The position numbers and the translations under genes were made by a program. A stretch of 44,488 bases of DNA from Roseospira marina. GTDB taxonomy: Bacteria > Pseudomonadota > Alphaproteobacteria > Rhodospirillales > Rhodospirillaceae. The stretch is taken from contig NZ_JACIGJ010000025.1 in assembly GCF_014197855.1 (NCBI RefSeq), positions 1-44,488 on the forward strand, read 5' to 3'. The notes beneath the pieces are model-generated. The model worked only from the letters and a program-made list of their open reading frames with translations, made no database searches and had not been told where the DNA came from. Shown here piece by piece: positions 34,275 to 44,488 of the stretch. Position 1 is the stretch's first letter; each line of letters starts with the position of its first letter.

Positions 34275-34763
34275 TTAGGCCTCGGCGGTCGCCGCCGGCC
34301 GCAGGCCGGTCAGCGTCAGGGTGCCGCCCTTGGCTTCGATGGCCTCGCGCGCCTTGGCGGACGCGCCGGTCACGGTGATGGTCACCGCGCTGGTCAGCTC
34401 GCCCTCGCCCAACAGACGCACGCCGTCACGCACCCGGCCGATCAGACCGGCGGCCACCAGGGCCGCCTCGTCGATGGCCTGCGACGCATCCAGACGACCC
34501 GCATCGATCGCCTTCTGCAGGCGACCGACATTGATCTCGGCAAAGTCCTTCGTGAAACGGGCGTTGGTAAACCCCCGCTTCGGCAGGCGCCGGTAGAGCG
34601 GCATCTGACCGCCCTCGAAGCCCTTGATGGCAACGCCGGTGCGCGACTTCTGGCCCTTCTGGCCCTTGCCCGACGTCTTGCCGGTGCCGGAGCCAATGCC
34701 GCGACCGATGCGCTTGCGGACCTTAGTCGCGCCCGCGTTGTCGCGCAGTTCGTTCAGTTTCAT
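34275..34763 (-). CDS. rplO: 50S ribosomal protein L15
   Basis: L15 binds 23S rRNA late in assembly. I start at ATG 34763 ([12 protein letters not shown]), the conserved N-terminus, giving 162 residues. A longer reading from 34817 adds an Arg/Gly-rich stretch with no family match. The glycine-rich [19 protein letters not shown] segment is diagnostic. It follows rpmD in the standard spc order. Confidence 0.96.
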   Translation of the reverse strand: MKLNELRDNAGATKVRKRIGRGIGSGTGKTSGKGQKGQKSRTGVAIKGFEGGQMPLYRRLPKRGFTNARFTKDFAEINVGRLQKAIDAGRLDASQAIDEAALVAAGLIGRVRDGVRLLGEGELTSAVTITVTGASAKAREAIEAKGGTLTLTGLRPAATAEA

Positions 34764-34844
34764 GGTCGGATGTTCCTTCAATCGCCGCCGGCGCCAGCCC
34801 CGGCCGCGCCCCCCCAACGGACGGTCGCGCGGCCCGAGCCGATG

Positions 34845-35039
34845 TTACGCCGGTTCCACCGTCACGAGGTGGCTGACCTTGCGGATCATGCCGCGAACGG
34901 CCGGAGTGTCCTCCAACTCGCGCGTGCGATGCAGCTTGTTCAGGCCCAACCCGATCAGCGTGGCCCGCTGATCGTTGCGGCGGCCAATGGGGCTGCCCAC
35001 CTGCGTGACCTTCACACGGCCGGTGTTCTCACTCGCCAT
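34845..35039 (-). CDS. rpmD: 50S ribosomal protein L30
   Basis: L30 is a small large-subunit protein. The 64-residue sequence contains [21 protein letters not shown] and the [19 protein letters not shown] pattern of the family. It lies six bases after rpsE. Confidence 0.95.
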   Translation of the reverse strand: MASENTGRVKVTQVGSPIGRRNDQRATLIGLGLNKLHRTRELEDTPAVRGMIRKVSHLVTVEPA

Positions 35040-35045
35040 GATGGA

Positions 35046-35687
35046 TTACTCCCCGCCGGCGGCGGCCGCCGCATCCTGACCCGCCGAAGCCCCGGCGGAC
35101 CCACCACCCGGCACACCGTCGCGCCGACCAATGATGTCGCCCACCTTCTTGCCGCGGCGCGCCGCGACCTGACGCGGCGAGAACGAGTTCTGCAGCGCGT
35201 CAAAGGTGGCCTTGACCATGTTGTACGGGTTGGTCGTGCCGTTGCACTTCCCGACCACGTCCTGCACGCCCATGGTTTCGAACACGGCGCGCATCGGACC
35301 ACCGGCGATAATGCCGGTACCGGCCGGCGCGGCCCGCAGGGTCACGCGACCGGCCCCGAAGTGGCCGTTGATGTCATGATGCAGCGTGCGGCCCTCGCGG
35401 AGGGGCACGCGAATCATGGTGCGCTTGGCCTGCTCGGTCGCCTTGCGGATGGCTTCGGGCACCTCACGGGCCTTGCCCGTTCCGAACCCGACCCGGCCCT
35501 TGCCGTCGCCGACCACCACGAGAGCGGCGAACGCGAAGCGCCGACCGCCCTTGACCACCTTGGCAACGCGGTTGATGTGAACGAGCTTGTCCTTGAACTC
35601 GTCGTCGCGCTCATCACGGTCGCGACGATCGCCACCGCGGCCCCGGCCGCGGTCGCCACCACCCCGTTCGTTGGGATTTCGTGCCAT
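35046..35687 (-). CDS. rpsE: 30S ribosomal protein S5
   Basis: S5 helps keep decoding accurate. I start at ATG 35687 ([10 protein letters not shown]), giving 213 residues; an earlier start at 35750 is less likely. The core includes [17 protein letters not shown] and the [15 protein letters not shown] loop. It has an Arg/Gly/Asp-rich N-terminal extension and an Ala/Gly-rich tail, both longer than in E. coli but usual for alphaproteobacteria. Confidence 0.96.
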   Translation of the reverse strand: MARNPNERGGGDRGRGRGGDRRDRDERDDEFKDKLVHINRVAKVVKGGRRFAFAALVVVGDGKGRVGFGTGKAREVPEAIRKATEQAKRTMIRVPLREGRTLHHDINGHFGAGRVTLRAAPAGTGIIAGGPMRAVFETMGVQDVVGKCNGTTNPYNMVKATFDALQNSFSPRQVAARRGKKVGDIIGRRDGVPGGGSAGASAGQDAAAAAGGE

Positions 35688-35718
35688 ATCTCGTCTACCT
35701 TCCCTCGAACTTCGGTGA

Positions 35719-36084
35719 TCAGAATTCCAGGCCGCCCTCGCGGGCACCATCTGCCAGAGCCTTCACGCGGCCATGGAAGTGGTAGCCCCCGCGGTCGAAC
35801 ACGGCCTTGCCAACGCCGGCAGCCACGGCCCGTTCGGCCAGCAGCTTACCCACGGCCTCGGCGGCAGCCTTGTCCGCGCCGGTTTTCAGCGACCCGCGAA
35901 GCTCCTTATCGAGCGTCGAGGCCGCTACCACGGTGCAGCCCGCCACATCGTCGATGAGCTGGGCGTAGATGTGCTTCGAGGACCGGAACACCGAAAGACG
36001 GGGACGGCCTCGGGACTTGTTGCGAAGCGCGAAGCGGACCCGGCCGCGACGACGCTCGAACAGCTTCTTTGCTGATGTCGACAT
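35719..36084 (-). CDS. rplR: 50S ribosomal protein L18
   Basis: L18 binds 5S rRNA. The 121-residue protein has the [20 protein letters not shown] core and the C-terminal [20 protein letters not shown] motif. It lies between rplF and rpsE in the standard order. Confidence 0.97.
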   Translation of the reverse strand: MSTSAKKLFERRRGRVRFALRNKSRGRPRLSVFRSSKHIYAQLIDDVAGCTVVAASTLDKELRGSLKTGADKAAAEAVGKLLAERAVAAGVGKAVFDRGGYHFHGRVKALADGAREGGLEF

Positions 36085-36098
36085 ACCCGTATCCCCGC

Positions 36099-36632
36099 CT
36101 ACTTCTTCTTGCCTTCCTTGCGCAGGATGCGCTCGTCCGCGTATTTCACGCCCTTGCCCTTATAGGGCTCCGGCGACCGGAAACCGCGAACTTCCGAGGC
36201 GACCTGACCGACCCGCTGCTTGGACGCACCGGAGATCTCCACCTGCGTGGGGGCCGGCGTGACGATCTTCAGATCGTCCGGGATCGGGTACGTGATGTCG
36301 TGGCTGTAGCCCAGCGACAGCACCAGGTTCTTGCCCTGCACCACCGCCTTATAGCCGACGCCGACCAGTTCGAGCTTCTTGGTGAAGCCCTCGCCGACGC
36401 CCTTGACCACGTTGTTCAACTGCGCCCGGGTGGTGCCCCAATGCTGGCGCGCCTGCTTGTGCGTGGCGCGCGGCCGGACCCAGATCTTGTCCTCTTCAAG
36501 GGAGGTCTCGACCTCGTCCGGGCAGCGGTAGGTCATCTCACCCAGCTTGCCCTTCGCCGTGATGACGTTGCCCGCGACCGTGACGGTCACGCCCGAGGGC
36601 ACATCGACGGGATATTTTCCAACACGTGACAT
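36099..36632 (-). CDS. rplF: 50S ribosomal protein L6
   Basis: L6 lies near the factor-binding site of the large subunit. The 177-residue protein begins [15 protein letters not shown] and ends with [14 protein letters not shown] and a lysine tail, both family landmarks. It is 17 bases after rpsH. Confidence 0.97.
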   Translation of the reverse strand: MSRVGKYPVDVPSGVTVTVAGNVITAKGKLGEMTYRCPDEVETSLEEDKIWVRPRATHKQARQHWGTTRAQLNNVVKGVGEGFTKKLELVGVGYKAVVQGKNLVLSLGYSHDITYPIPDDLKIVTPAPTQVEISGASKQRVGQVASEVRGFRSPEPYKGKGVKYADERILRKEGKKK

Positions 36633-36649
36633 GGTTTCGTCCCCCTCGC

Positions 36650-37048
36650 CTAAAACACCTTGCAGAGGACTTCGCCACCCACGTTCGCCGCGCGGGCCTC
36701 GGCATCGCTCATGACGCCGCGCGGCGTGGACAGGATGGAAATCCCCAGGCCGTTGTAGACCTTGGGCAGGTCCTTGATCTTCGAGTACACCCGCCGACCG
36801 GGGCGCGAGACGCGCGCAATCGTGCGGATCGCCGGGGTGCCTTCGTGGTACTTCAGCTCCACCACCAGCTCCTCGATACCCTTGCGCACGGGCGCCCGGG
36901 AGAAGCCGCGGATGTAACCTTCACGCTGAAGCACTTCCAGCACGTTTTCCCGCAACTTGGAAGCGGGCGCGTTGACCGTGGCCTTACGCGCCTGCTGACC
37001 GTTGCGGATGCGGGTGAGCATGTCACCCAGGGGATCACTGAGAGCCAT
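36650..37048 (-). CDS. rpsH: 30S ribosomal protein S8
   Basis: S8 binds 16S rRNA and, in E. coli, represses the spc operon. The 132-residue protein starts MALSDPLGDMLTRIRNG and ends with STPRGVMSDAEARAANVGGE, typical landmarks. Whether it regulates this operon is not visible in the sequence. Confidence 0.97.
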   Translation of the reverse strand: MALSDPLGDMLTRIRNGQQARKATVNAPASKLRENVLEVLQREGYIRGFSRAPVRKGIEELVVELKYHEGTPAIRTIARVSRPGRRVYSKIKDLPKVYNGLGISILSTPRGVMSDAEARAANVGGEVLCKVF

Positions 37049-37060
37049 GGGCCACCTTCC

Positions 37061-37366
37061 TCACCAACTCGACTTGACCATGCCGGGAATCTGGCCCTGA
37101 GAGGCCAGATCGCGCAGCACTACGCGGCCCAGGCGGAATTTACGGTACACGGAATGCGGACGGCCCGTCAGGTCACACCGGTTCTTGATGCGCACCTTCG
37201 ACGAGTTCCGCGGCATCTTCGCCAGCGTCAACACCGCCTGGATGCGGTCCTCGGGGGACACATCGCGGTCCTTGATGACAGCCTTCAGTTCAGCACGCTT
37301 GGCGGCCTTGGCCTTTACCATGCGCTCGCGCTTCTTGTTGCGCTCGACGGCACTAACTTTCGCCAT
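37061..37366 (-). CDS. rpsN: 30S ribosomal protein S14
   Basis: S14 is in the head of the small subunit. This is the 101-residue zinc-independent form: it lacks the CxxC pairs of the short form, and has [15 protein letters not shown] and the [20 protein letters not shown] signature. It lies between rplE and rpsH. Confidence 0.97.
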   Translation of the reverse strand: MAKVSAVERNKKRERMVKAKAAKRAELKAVIKDRDVSPEDRIQAVLTLAKMPRNSSKVRIKNRCDLTGRPHSVYRKFRLGRVVLRDLASQGQIPGMVKSSW

Positions 37367-37386
37367 GGTTCGTTGTCTCCAACCGC

Positions 37387-37929
37387 CTACTTCTGGAAGG
37401 GCATGTTGAACCCTTCCAGCAGGGTTCGTGCCTCGTCGTTGGTCTCGGCCGTGGTGCAGATGGTGATGTTCATCCCACGCATCTTATCCACCTGATCGTA
37501 GTTGATCTCGGGAAAGATGATCTGCTCTTTCACGCCCATATTGTAGTTCCCGGCGCCATCGAACCCGCTGGTCGGCACGCCGCGGAAGTCGCGGACGCGC
37601 GGAAGAGCGATGTTGATGAAACGATCGAGAAACTCATACATGCGCTCGCGCCGCAAGGTCACCTTGCAGCCCACGACCATACCGTCGCGCAGCTTGAACT
37701 GGGCGATGGACTTCTTGGCACGGGTGATGATCGGCTTCTGACCGGCAATCGCCGTCATGTCCTTGACCGCACCCTCGATGAGCTTGCGGTCCTGGGCGGC
37801 CTCGCCCACACCCATGTTGATGACAATCTTCTCCAGGCGCGGAATCTGGAACGGGTTGGTGTACCCGTGCTTGGTCTTCAGATCCTCGCGGACCACCGTA
37901 TCGTAATGCTCGCGCAGCCGTGCGGTCAT
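37387..37929 (-). CDS. rplE: 50S ribosomal protein L5
   Basis: L5 binds 5S rRNA and contacts S13 across the subunit bridge. I start at ATG 37929 ([10 protein letters not shown]), which has a GGAGG site, giving 180 residues; an earlier start at 37992 runs into rplX. Landmarks are [15 protein letters not shown] and [19 protein letters not shown]. Confidence 0.97.
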   Translation of the reverse strand: MTARLREHYDTVVREDLKTKHGYTNPFQIPRLEKIVINMGVGEAAQDRKLIEGAVKDMTAIAGQKPIITRAKKSIAQFKLRDGMVVGCKVTLRRERMYEFLDRFINIALPRVRDFRGVPTSGFDGAGNYNMGVKEQIIFPEINYDQVDKMRGMNITICTTAETNDEARTLLEGFNMPFQK

Positions 37930-37939
37930 CGTCGCCTCC

Positions 37940-38257
37940 TTAAGCATCAATGACTTCGCCGGAGCGCTTCGCGAAGCGCACCTTGCGGCCATCTTCGAGA
38001 ACCTTGAACCCCACCCGGGTCGGCTGGTTGTCCTTCGGATCCTCGTGCATCACGTTGGAGACGTGAATCGGCGCCTCCTTCTCGATGATCCCGCCGGGCG
38101 CGGTCTGGGTCTGGCGCTGGTGGCGCTTGACCATGTTCACGCCCTGCACGAGCAGGCGGCTTTCCTTCGGCATCGCCTTGACGACTTCACCGTGGCGGCC
38201 CTTGTCCCGGCCGGTCACGACGACGACCTTGTCGCCCTTCTTGAACTTCGCGGCCAT
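37940..38257 (-). CDS. rplX: 50S ribosomal protein L24
   Basis: L24 starts large-subunit assembly. The 105-residue protein has the KOW-type [20 protein letters not shown] segment. I use ATG 38257, seven bases after GGAGG, instead of the GTG just before it. Its start overlaps the rplN stop by one base. Confidence 0.96.
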   Translation of the reverse strand: MAAKFKKGDKVVVVTGRDKGRHGEVVKAMPKESRLLVQGVNMVKRHQRQTQTAPGGIIEKEAPIHVSNVMHEDPKDNQPTRVGFKVLEDGRKVRFAKRSGEVIDA

Positions 38258-38625
38258 CACAGCACCTCCGGAGCGAGCGAGATGATCTTCATGAACTTCT
38301 TCGCCCGAAGCTCACGAGTCACCGGGCCGAAGATACGGGTGCCGATGGGTTCGTTCTGCTTGTTGATAAGCACGGCGGCATTGCCGTCGAAGCGGATGAC
38401 CGAACCATCCGGCCGGCGAATTTCCTTCGCCGTCCGCACGATCACCGCCCGATGCACGTCGCCTTTCTTGACGCGGCCACGGGGGATGGCCTCCTTCACG
38501 GAGACCACGATGACGTCGCCCACGCCAGCCGTCATGCGCTTCGAGCCACCCAGGACCTTCACGCACATGACCCGCCGGGCGCCGGAATTATCGGCGACAT
38601 CCAGGTTGGTCTGCATCTGGATCAT
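38257..38625 (-). CDS. rplN: 50S ribosomal protein L14
   Basis: L14 forms an intersubunit bridge. The 122-residue protein begins [20 protein letters not shown] and ends with [19 protein letters not shown], both diagnostic. It is followed by rplX with a one-base overlap. Confidence 0.97.
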   Translation of the reverse strand: MIQMQTNLDVADNSGARRVMCVKVLGGSKRMTAGVGDVIVVSVKEAIPRGRVKKGDVHRAVIVRTAKEIRRPDGSVIRFDGNAAVLINKQNEPIGTRIFGPVTRELRAKKFMKIISLAPEVL

Positions 38626-38680
38626 GACAAGTATTCCCTAAGAGTACCCGCGAATTGGTTACGCACCCTTTTGGCACGTC

Positions 38681-38923
38681 CTAGTCCGCGGGGGAGTCGA
38701 CCACGACTTCCCAGGTCTTGCGCTTCGAAATGGGAGCGCATTCACGGATTCGCACAATGTCACCCACCTTGCACTGGTTGGTTTCGTCGTGCGCGGCGAA
38801 CTTCTTCGAACGCCGGATAAACTTCTTGTACACGGGGTGCTTGAACCGACGCTCGACCTTGACAACGATCGTCTTGTCGTTCGTGTCGCTGACCACGACA
38901 CCTTGCAGAATACGCCTCGGCAT
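38681..38923 (-). CDS. rpsQ: 30S ribosomal protein S17
   Basis: S17 is a primary 16S rRNA binding protein. I start at ATG 38923 ([13 protein letters not shown]), giving the usual 80 residues; a longer reading would overlap rpmC. The segment [19 protein letters not shown] is typical. Confidence 0.96.
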   Translation of the reverse strand: MPRRILQGVVVSDTNDKTIVVKVERRFKHPVYKKFIRRSKKFAAHDETNQCKVGDIVRIRECAPISKRKTWEVVVDSPAD

Positions 38924-38937
38924 TTGTCCTGGTCTCC

Positions 38938-39150
38938 TTACGACGCGACGGCCTTTTTCTTTTCGGACTGGATCGACTTGATGCGCGCGACGGAGCGGCG
39001 CACCTCGCGGACCCGCGCGGTATTGGCAAGCTGACCGGACGCGGCCTGGAAGCGCAGGTTGAACTGCTCCTTCTTCAGCTCGATCAGCTTCTCGGTGAGC
39101 TGGTCCGCGCTCATCTGGCGCAGATCCTCGACACTGGTCTTGTCGGCCAT
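38938..39150 (-). CDS. rpmC: 50S ribosomal protein L29
   Basis: L29 lies at the tunnel exit. The 70-residue helical protein has [20 protein letters not shown], the family signature. It is five bases after rplP and 14 before rpsQ. Confidence 0.96.
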   Translation of the reverse strand: MADKTSVEDLRQMSADQLTEKLIELKKEQFNLRFQAASGQLANTARVREVRRSVARIKSIQSEKKKAVAS

Positions 39151-39155
39151 CGTCT

Positions 39156-39569
39156 TTACTCCCCGATCCGCGCGACGAACTTCGTCTTGATCGGCAGCTT
39201 GGCGGCGGCCAGTTCAAAGGCCCCGCGCGCCACCTCTTCAGAGACGCCATCCAGTTCGAACATGATGCGGCCCGGCTTCACCTTGGCCACCCAGTATTCC
39301 GGAGACCCCTTACCGGAGCCCATGCGAACCTCGGCCGGCTTCTTCGACACCGCGACATCCGGGAAGATCCGGATCCAGAGCCGACCCTGACGCTTCATGT
39401 AGCGCGTGATGGACCGGCGCGCGGATTCGATCTGCCGCGCGGTGATACGTTCGGGCTCCATCGCCTTCAGGCCAAAGGCCCCGAAGTTCAGCGCGCTGCC
39501 ACCCTTGGCCTCGCCCTTGATGCGCCCCTTATGAAACTTGCGAAACTTCGTTCGTTTCGGACTCAACAT
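39156..39569 (-). CDS. rplP: 50S ribosomal protein L16
   Basis: L16 is near the peptidyl transferase and A-site tRNA. The 137-residue protein begins [19 protein letters not shown] and contains [20 protein letters not shown], both conserved. It lies between rpsC and rpmC. Confidence 0.97.
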   Translation of the reverse strand: MLSPKRTKFRKFHKGRIKGEAKGGSALNFGAFGLKAMEPERITARQIESARRSITRYMKRQGRLWIRIFPDVAVSKKPAEVRMGSGKGSPEYWVAKVKPGRIMFELDGVSEEVARGAFELAAAKLPIKTKFVARIGE

Positions 39570-39613
39570 TGCCTAACGCTCCTTCAACCCAAGACCGGAC
39601 GGGCAAACCGCCC

Positions 39614-40285
39614 TTAGCGGGGCGTATCGCCGCGCCGCTTGTCCTGGGCCATGGGGTCGTGCTCCAGGATTTCGCCCTTGAAAATCCAGACCTTGACGCC
39701 GCAGCTGCCGTAGGTCGTCTTGCCGGTCGCCGTGCCGTAGTCGACGTCCGCACGCAGCGTGTGCAGCGGAACCCGACCCTCGCGGTACCACTCGGTGCGC
39801 GCGATTTCCGCGCCGCCCAGACGGCCGCCACAGTTGATCCGGATGCCCAGGGCACCCAGGCGCATCGCGTTCTGCACCGCGCGCTTCATGGCGCGACGGA
39901 ACGCCACACGGCGCTCAAGCTGCTGGGCAATGTTCTCGGCCACCAACTGCGCGTCCAGTTCCGGCTTGCGGATCTCGACGATGTTCAGGTGCACCTCGTT
40001 GCCGGTCATCTGCTGCATTTTCTGCCGCAGCTTCTCGATGTCCTGGCCCTTCTTGCCGATCACCACGCCCGGCCGCGCCGTATGAATGGTGATGCGGGCC
40101 TTTTTGGCCGGACGCTCGATGATGATGCGCGACACGCCAGCCTGATGCAGCCGCTTCTTAAGGTAGCTGCGGATCACCAGATCTTCGTGGAGCATGTCGG
40201 CGTAGCCGTGATCGGCGTACCACCGCGAATCCCAGGTGCGGTTGATGCCGAGGCGCAGCCCGATCGGATTGACTTTCTGTCCCAT
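39614..40285 (-). CDS. rpsC: 30S ribosomal protein S3
   Basis: S3 lies at the mRNA entry channel. The 223-residue protein starts [14 protein letters not shown] and has the KH domain with [14 protein letters not shown], then [13 protein letters not shown]-type sequence (here [13 protein letters not shown]). Its ATG overlaps the rplV stop by one base. Confidence 0.97.
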   Translation of the reverse strand: MGQKVNPIGLRLGINRTWDSRWYADHGYADMLHEDLVIRSYLKKRLHQAGVSRIIIERPAKKARITIHTARPGVVIGKKGQDIEKLRQKMQQMTGNEVHLNIVEIRKPELDAQLVAENIAQQLERRVAFRRAMKRAVQNAMRLGALGIRINCGGRLGGAEIARTEWYREGRVPLHTLRADVDYGTATGKTTYGSCGVKVWIFKGEILEHDPMAQDKRRGDTPR

Positions 40286-40665
40286 TAGGCGACCTCCTCG
40301 CGCTCACGCACCACTATGGTCAGGTTGGCCCACGGCTTCAGGATCTTGCCCACGCGGCCCCGGGCCCGGGCCCGCCAGCGCTTCATGACCATCGCCTTGC
40401 CCACGTAGGCTTCCTTGACCACCAGCTGATCCACGTCCAGCTGGTGATTGTTTTCGGCGTTCGCGATGGCCGATTCCAGCACCTTCTTGACCTCGACCGC
40501 GATGCGACGCTTCGAGAAGGCGAGTTCGGACAGCGCGCGGTCAACCGGCATCCCCCGAATGGAGGAGGCCACCAGGTTGAGTTTGCGCGGGCTGGTCCGG
40601 ATCATGCGGGAGACCGCCTGGGCCTCGACGTCGTCCAACGAACGTTCGGCGGATGTCTTGCCCAT
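40285..40665 (-). CDS. rplV: 50S ribosomal protein L22
   Basis: L22 lines the exit tunnel. The 126-residue protein has the [16 protein letters not shown] start and the AEVYVGKA-like segment (here [20 protein letters not shown]). It lies between rpsS and rpsC. Confidence 0.96.
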   Translation of the reverse strand: MGKTSAERSLDDVEAQAVSRMIRTSPRKLNLVASSIRGMPVDRALSELAFSKRRIAVEVKKVLESAIANAENNHQLDVDQLVVKEAYVGKAMVMKRWRARARGRVGKILKPWANLTIVVREREEVA

Positions 40666-40667
40666 CG

Positions 40668-40946
40668 TTACTTCCTTTTCGCCTTCTTGTCGGCGGCGTG
40701 GCCGTAGTAGGTCCGGGTCGGCGAGAACTCACCGAGCTTGTGCCCCACCATGTTCTCGGTCACCAGCACCGGCACGAACTTCTGGCCGTTGTAGACCCCA
40801 AAGGTCAGGCCCACGAACTGCGGCAAAATCGTCGAACGCCGCGACCAGGTCTTGATCACTTCATTGCGGCCAGAGGCACGCGATGCCTCCGCCTTCTTGA
40901 GCAGGTAGCCGTCGACGAACGGACCTTTCCAAACGGAACGAGCCAC
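40668..40946 (-). CDS. rpsS: 30S ribosomal protein S19
   Basis: S19 is in the small-subunit head with S13. The 92-residue protein has [34 protein letters not shown] and [16 protein letters not shown], all diagnostic. It is two bases upstream of rplV. Confidence 0.97.
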   Translation of the reverse strand: MARSVWKGPFVDGYLLKKAEASRASGRNEVIKTWSRRSTILPQFVGLTFGVYNGQKFVPVLVTENMVGHKLGEFSPTRTYYGHAADKKAKRK

Positions 40947-40957
40947 GAGCGGCCTCC

Positions 40958-41794
40958 TTACTTTTTCTTCGCCTGATGGCGGCTACGCATGATCAGCCCA
41001 TCGGTCTTCTTGTTCGACCGCGTGCGCTTGCCCTTCGTCGGCTTGCCCCACGGGGTGACCGGGTGACGACCGCCCGAGGTCCGACCCTCACCACCACCAT
41101 GGGGGTGATCGACCGGGTTCATGACCACACCACGGACGTGCGGGCGCTTGCCGAGCCAGCGCTTGCGGCCGGCCTTGCCCAGCTTCTGGTTGGCGTTGTC
41201 CGGGTTGGACACGGCGCCGACCGTGGCGATGCACTCCCCGCGCACCAACCGCAGCTCGCCAGACGACAGGCGGATCTGGGCGTAGCCCTGGTCCTTACCG
41301 ATCAGCTGGGCATAACAGCCGGCGGAGCGCGCGATCTGACCGCCCTTGCCCGCCTTCAGCTCCACGTTGTGCACGATGGTGCCGACCGGCATGGCCTTCA
41401 GCGGCATGGCGTTGCCCGGCTTGATGTCCGCGCGATCATCGGCGATCACAGTGTCACCGACCGCCAGTCGCTGCGGGGCCAGGATGTAGGCCTGCTCGTC
41501 GTCCTCATAGCGGATCAACGCGATGAAGGCGGTCCGGTTCGGATCGTACTCCAGCCGCTCCACCGTGGCCGACACGCCGCGCTTGCGCCGCTTGAAGTCC
41601 ACCAGACGGTAGCGGCGCTTGTGCCCGCCGCCGCGGTTGAAGGCCGTGGTCCGGCCGTGGTTGTTGCGGCCACCGGTCTTGGTCAGACCCTCGGTCAGGC
41701 CCTTGACGGGACCACCCTTGTGCAGCTCGCGACGATCCACCAGCACCAAATTCCGGGTGCCCGGTGTCGTCGGATTGAATTGCTTCAGCGCCAT
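40958..41794 (-). CDS. rplB: 50S ribosomal protein L2
   Basis: L2 is a core 23S rRNA binding protein near the peptidyl transferase centre. I start at ATG 41794 ([15 protein letters not shown]), giving 278 residues; the earlier start at 41830 would overlap rplW. The [20 protein letters not shown] signature near the C-terminus contains the conserved histidine. Confidence 0.97.
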   Translation of the reverse strand: MALKQFNPTTPGTRNLVLVDRRELHKGGPVKGLTEGLTKTGGRNNHGRTTAFNRGGGHKRRYRLVDFKRRKRGVSATVERLEYDPNRTAFIALIRYEDDEQAYILAPQRLAVGDTVIADDRADIKPGNAMPLKAMPVGTIVHNVELKAGKGGQIARSAGCYAQLIGKDQGYAQIRLSSGELRLVRGECIATVGAVSNPDNANQKLGKAGRKRWLGKRPHVRGVVMNPVDHPHGGGEGRTSGGRHPVTPWGKPTKGKRTRSNKKTDGLIMRSRHQAKKK

Positions 41795-41798
41795 CGGA

Positions 41799-42113
41799 TC
41801 AGACCCCCGTGCCGACGTCGATGGTTTCACCCTCGACCAGCGTCACGATCGCCTTCTTGACGTCGACGCGCTTGCCGATGGTACCCCGGAACCGCTTCAC
41901 CTTGCCCTTGAGGATCGAGGTGTTCACGGCCTTGACCTTGACGTTGAACACGCCCTCGATCGCCTGCTTGATCTCCGGCTTGGAGGCGTCCAGCGGCACC
42001 TTGAACGTGACCTGATTGTGCTCCGATCCCATGGTCGCCTTTTCGGTGATCACGGGCGCGCGGATGATATCGTACATCCGCTCCTGGTCGATCTTGCTCG
42101 CCGGCTTTCTCAT
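41799..42113 (-). CDS. rplW: 50S ribosomal protein L23
   Basis: L23 is the docking site for trigger factor and SRP at the exit tunnel. The 104-residue protein starts at ATG 42113, overlapping the rplD stop by four bases. It contains [13 protein letters not shown] and the [19 protein letters not shown] segment. Confidence 0.96.
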   Translation of the reverse strand: MRKPASKIDQERMYDIIRAPVITEKATMGSEHNQVTFKVPLDASKPEIKQAIEGVFNVKVKAVNTSILKGKVKRFRGTIGKRVDVKKAIVTLVEGETIDVGTGV

Positions 42114-42730
42114 TTCAGGCGCTCCTGCAAGTGGGCCACGGCGTCCTTGGTCAGCACCAGGGTATCGCGGCGCAGGATGTCGCGGACATTGGCGCCCTGC
42201 TGCGGCAGCACGTCGATGCCGATGATGTTGCGCGCGGCGCGGGCAAAGCCCTCGTTCACCTCGGGACCGTCGATGACAAGCGCGCTGGTCCACCCCAGCG
42301 CGGACAGGCGCGCGGCCAGGTCCTTGGTCTTGGCGGAGTCGGAGGCGGCGGTGTCCAGCACCACCAGCTTGTTCTCGGCCAGCTTGGCGGCGAGCGCGGT
42401 CTTCAGACCCAGCTTGCGGACCTTCTTCGGCAGTTCGTGGGCGTGCGAGCGCACGACCGGACCGAAGACGGTCTGACCGCCGCGGAACTGCGTGGCGCGC
42501 CGCGAACCCTGACGCGCCCGGCCCGTGCCCTTCTGCTTGAAGGGCTTGGCGGTCGTACCGCTGATCTCGCTGATGCCCTTGGTCTTATGGGTGCCCGCCT
42601 GCAAGCGGGCCATCTGCCAGCGCACCACCCGGTGCAGAATGTCGGTGCGGACCTCAACGCCGAAAACGGCGTCGTCCAACTCCACATCGCCGGCCGGCTG
42701 GTTATCCAGCGTGATGACGTCGTGTTTCAT
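42110..42730 (-). CDS. rplD: 50S ribosomal protein L4
   Basis: L4 has a long loop lining the tunnel, and in E. coli it represses the S10 operon. The 206-residue protein has [20 protein letters not shown], the tunnel-loop signature, and [17 protein letters not shown]. It is five bases after rplC. Confidence 0.97.
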   Translation of the reverse strand: MKHDVITLDNQPAGDVELDDAVFGVEVRTDILHRVVRWQMARLQAGTHKTKGISEISGTTAKPFKQKGTGRARQGSRRATQFRGGQTVFGPVVRSHAHELPKKVRKLGLKTALAAKLAENKLVVLDTAASDSAKTKDLAARLSALGWTSALVIDGPEVNEGFARAARNIIGIDVLPQQGANVRDILRRDTLVLTKDAVAHLQERLK

Positions 42731-42735
42731 GACTC

Positions 42736-43455
42736 TCAGCTCTCCTCGCCGATGCTCACACCGGCCGGCGCGCTTTCGGCCTCGGCTTTCACACCGGCCG
42801 GCATCGGCACGCCCTCGGGCAGCGTCTTCTTCAGGGCGTCGGAGACTTCAAGCCAGCCGCCCTTCGATCCCGGCACTGCGCCGCGCACCATCAACAGGCC
42901 ACGCTCGGCGTCCACCTGCACAACCTCAAGGTTCTGCACGGTTACGCGCTCGAAGCCCATGTGGCCCGCCATCTTCTTGCCCTTGAACACCTTACCGGGG
43001 TCCTGGCACTGGCCGGTCGAACCATGGGAGCGGTGGCTGATCGACACGCCGTGCGTGGCGCGCAAGCCGCCGAAGTTGTGACGCTTCATGGCACCGGCGA
43101 AGCCCTTACCGATGCTGGTGCCGACGACGTCGACGTACTGCCCGGCGACGAAGTGGGCGGCCGACAGCTCGGTGCCCGGCGGCACGACGCAGTCGTCGGA
43201 CACGCGGAATTCCACCACCTGTCGCTTGGGCTCGACCCGCGCCTTGGCGAAATGGCCGCGCATGGCCTTGGAGGTGTTCTTCACCTTCGCCCGTCCGGCG
43301 CCGAGCTGGACCGCTACATAGCCGTCCTTCTCACGGGTGCGGTTGGCCACGACGTGGCACTCTTCCACCTGGAGAACCGTCACCGGGATGTGGACGCCCT
43401 CGGCGTCGAACAGCCGGGTCATCCCGACTTTCTGCGCAATGAGTCCGGAACGCAT
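42736..43455 (-). CDS. rplC: 50S ribosomal protein L3
   Basis: L3 starts large-subunit assembly. The 239-residue protein has [35 protein letters not shown] and the [20 protein letters not shown] loop, in which the glutamine methylated in other bacteria is present. A Ser/Glu/Ala-rich C-terminal extension is present. A 227-base gap separates it from rpsJ. Confidence 0.97.
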   Translation of the reverse strand: MRSGLIAQKVGMTRLFDAEGVHIPVTVLQVEECHVVANRTREKDGYVAVQLGAGRAKVKNTSKAMRGHFAKARVEPKRQVVEFRVSDDCVVPPGTELSAAHFVAGQYVDVVGTSIGKGFAGAMKRHNFGGLRATHGVSISHRSHGSTGQCQDPGKVFKGKKMAGHMGFERVTVQNLEVVQVDAERGLLMVRGAVPGSKGGWLEVSDALKKTLPEGVPMPAGVKAEAESAPAGVSIGEES

Positions 43456-43682
43456 TGGTCTCTAATCCTTAAAACCTGGACCCGCCCCCCTCGCGCGCTC
43501 CTCAAAACGGAACGCGCGCGGGACGCATCGCGTGATCGCACGTCTGAAATCGGCGGCGAACCTGCCCGCGCGAGCGCCGGCCCGGCCCGGGGTGTCCGCC
43601 ACGCGGCAACCGGCGCCCGCCGCGACCGACCGCCCCTGGACCAGGGAAGGCCGTCATCCGGCGGATCCGGCGTCGCTGCCGC

Positions 43683-44000
<318 letters not shown>

Positions 44001-44060
44001 GCTCTGACCCAATCCTGTGCAATCAAGCGATATGTCGGTCCCCGTGAACGGGGTCCACAC

Positions 44061-44082
44061 CGGTTCGAGCGTCGTCGAACCG
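44061..44082 (-). repeat. Perfect 8-base inverted repeat in rpsJ leader
   Basis: Arms CGGTTCGA and TCGAACCG flank a six-base loop. On the minus strand this lies about 60 bases upstream of rpsJ. It is a candidate leader RNA hairpin or protein-binding site. S10 leaders in E. coli are controlled by L4, but I cannot recognise that structure here. Confidence 0.4.
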
Positions 44083-44340
44083 CCGCGGTGTTGCCCGGCG
44101 CCTTCCCGTGACCCCCCGGGGGTTCGCCGAACCACTCCAAAAGAACACAACCGCGTGGTGCCGCCGAGGCGGCGCCAGGTGCGAGCCGATTTGGCCCGCG
44201 AGGCCCCTGACGCGGACAGCGCGGCGGGGGTCCGTCGCGCCGACCCGCGGAGCCGGTAACGTCGGCGGGCCCTGAGGTGCCGCCGCCTGTTCTATGCGAG
44301 GCGCGGCGCCAGGTCCAGCCTTTAGGGTTCTCGGTCGGTC

Positions 44341-44367
44341 GGGGCGGGCCCATACGGAACCCGCCCC
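44341..44367 (-). terminator. GC hairpin downstream of tuf
   Basis: Arms GGGGCGGG and CCCGCCCC with an 11-base loop lie 14 bases after the tuf stop in the leftward direction. No T-run follows, so it is not a canonical terminator, but the stem is strong and it may reduce read-through from tuf to rpsJ. Confidence 0.45.
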
Positions 44368-44380
44368 GAACCCGCCCGTC

Positions 44381-44488
44381 TTACTCGACGATAGAGGCGA
44401 CGACGCCGGCACCGACGGTGCGGCCGCCCTCACGGATGGCGAAGCGCAGGCCTTCGTCCATCGCGATCGGCGCGATCAGGTTCACCAC
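44381..44488 (-). CDS. tuf: Elongation factor Tu, C-terminal fragment
   Basis: The last 35 codons and stop of tuf reach the right edge. The translated end ([20 protein letters not shown] and then [10 protein letters not shown] with a final SIVE) is the conserved domain-3 tail of EF-Tu. The gene continues beyond the window. tuf before rpsJ is the usual arrangement in bacteria. Confidence 0.95.
   Translation of the reverse strand: MVNLIAPIAMDEGLRFAIREGGRTVGAGVVASIVE

Larger units (their letters stand above)
44001..44380. other. Gap between tuf and rpsJ with leader hairpins
   Basis: No gene is visible in these 380 bases. The part nearest rpsJ has two inverted repeats: CCCCG-tgaa-CGGGG at 44040-44053 and CGGTTCGA-gcgtcg-TCGAACCG at 44061-44082. 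In leftward RNA they would form stems 40-80 bases upstream of rpsJ. A GC hairpin near the tuf end (44341-44367) lies after the tuf stop. The region may hold a terminator for tuf and a promoter and leader for the S10 operon. Confidence 0.5.

Overview
The window is GC-rich throughout and carries the complete S10-spc-alpha ribosomal protein cluster in the alphaproteobacterial order: adk sits between secY and rpsM, and rpoA and rplQ close the run. RpoA and the ribosomal proteins have alphaproteobacterial sequence character. I infer an alphaproteobacterium, probably Rhodospirillales. There is no rRNA, tRNA or CRISPR array to fix the genus.

Layout. Positions 1-1355 are less GC-rich. They hold a pair of 18-base direct repeats that resemble an insertion-sequence end, a small unknown gene and a LysE/RhtB-type exporter. 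Positions 1402-5187 are leftward housekeeping or signalling genes: an ABC-F ATPase, a membrane diguanylate cyclase and a DUF484 protein. Positions 5333-25104 form a large accessory locus of two divergent gene sets around a 662-base control region. The leftward set encodes an exported SUMF1/FGE-like protein, two coiled-coil lipoproteins, a membrane-anchored von Willebrand A (vWA) protein and a short 'headless' paralogue of it. The rightward set encodes a membrane-anchored trypsin-like protease, SrfA-, SrfB- and SrfC-family proteins, a membrane Sel1-like protein, an exported SH3-vWA protein and an ABC ATPase/permease pair.

Positions 25117-28882 are a signalling and redox module: a PhoQ/PhoP-like two-component system, two PepSY proteins transcribed divergently and a b561-type cytochrome. 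The PepSY intergenic region carries three evenly spaced CTGAC direct repeats next to a 12-base inverted repeat, a good candidate operator. From 28976 to the right edge everything is leftward: rplQ, rpoA, rpsK, rpsM, adk, secY, rplO, rpmD, rpsE, rplR, rplF, rpsH, rpsN, rplE, rplX, rplN, rpsQ, rpmC, rplP, rpsC, rplV, rpsS, rplB, rplW, rplD, rplC, rpsJ and the 3' end of tuf.

The most interesting part is 5.3-25.1 kb. SrfB has the actin/Hsp70 nucleotide-binding motifs and SrfC has a dynamin-like GTPase P-loop, so the locus pairs two cytoplasmic NTPases with a set of inner-membrane proteins that place vWA, protease, beta-sandwich and Sel1 domains in the periplasm. Lipoproteins and a LolCDE/MacB-like transporter complete it. 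Three adjacent leftward genes share a short Cys-Asp-x11-Cys motif followed by a helix, which suggests they evolved as parts of one assembly. I propose an expanded, envelope-spanning SrfABC system. Its function cannot be read from the sequence.
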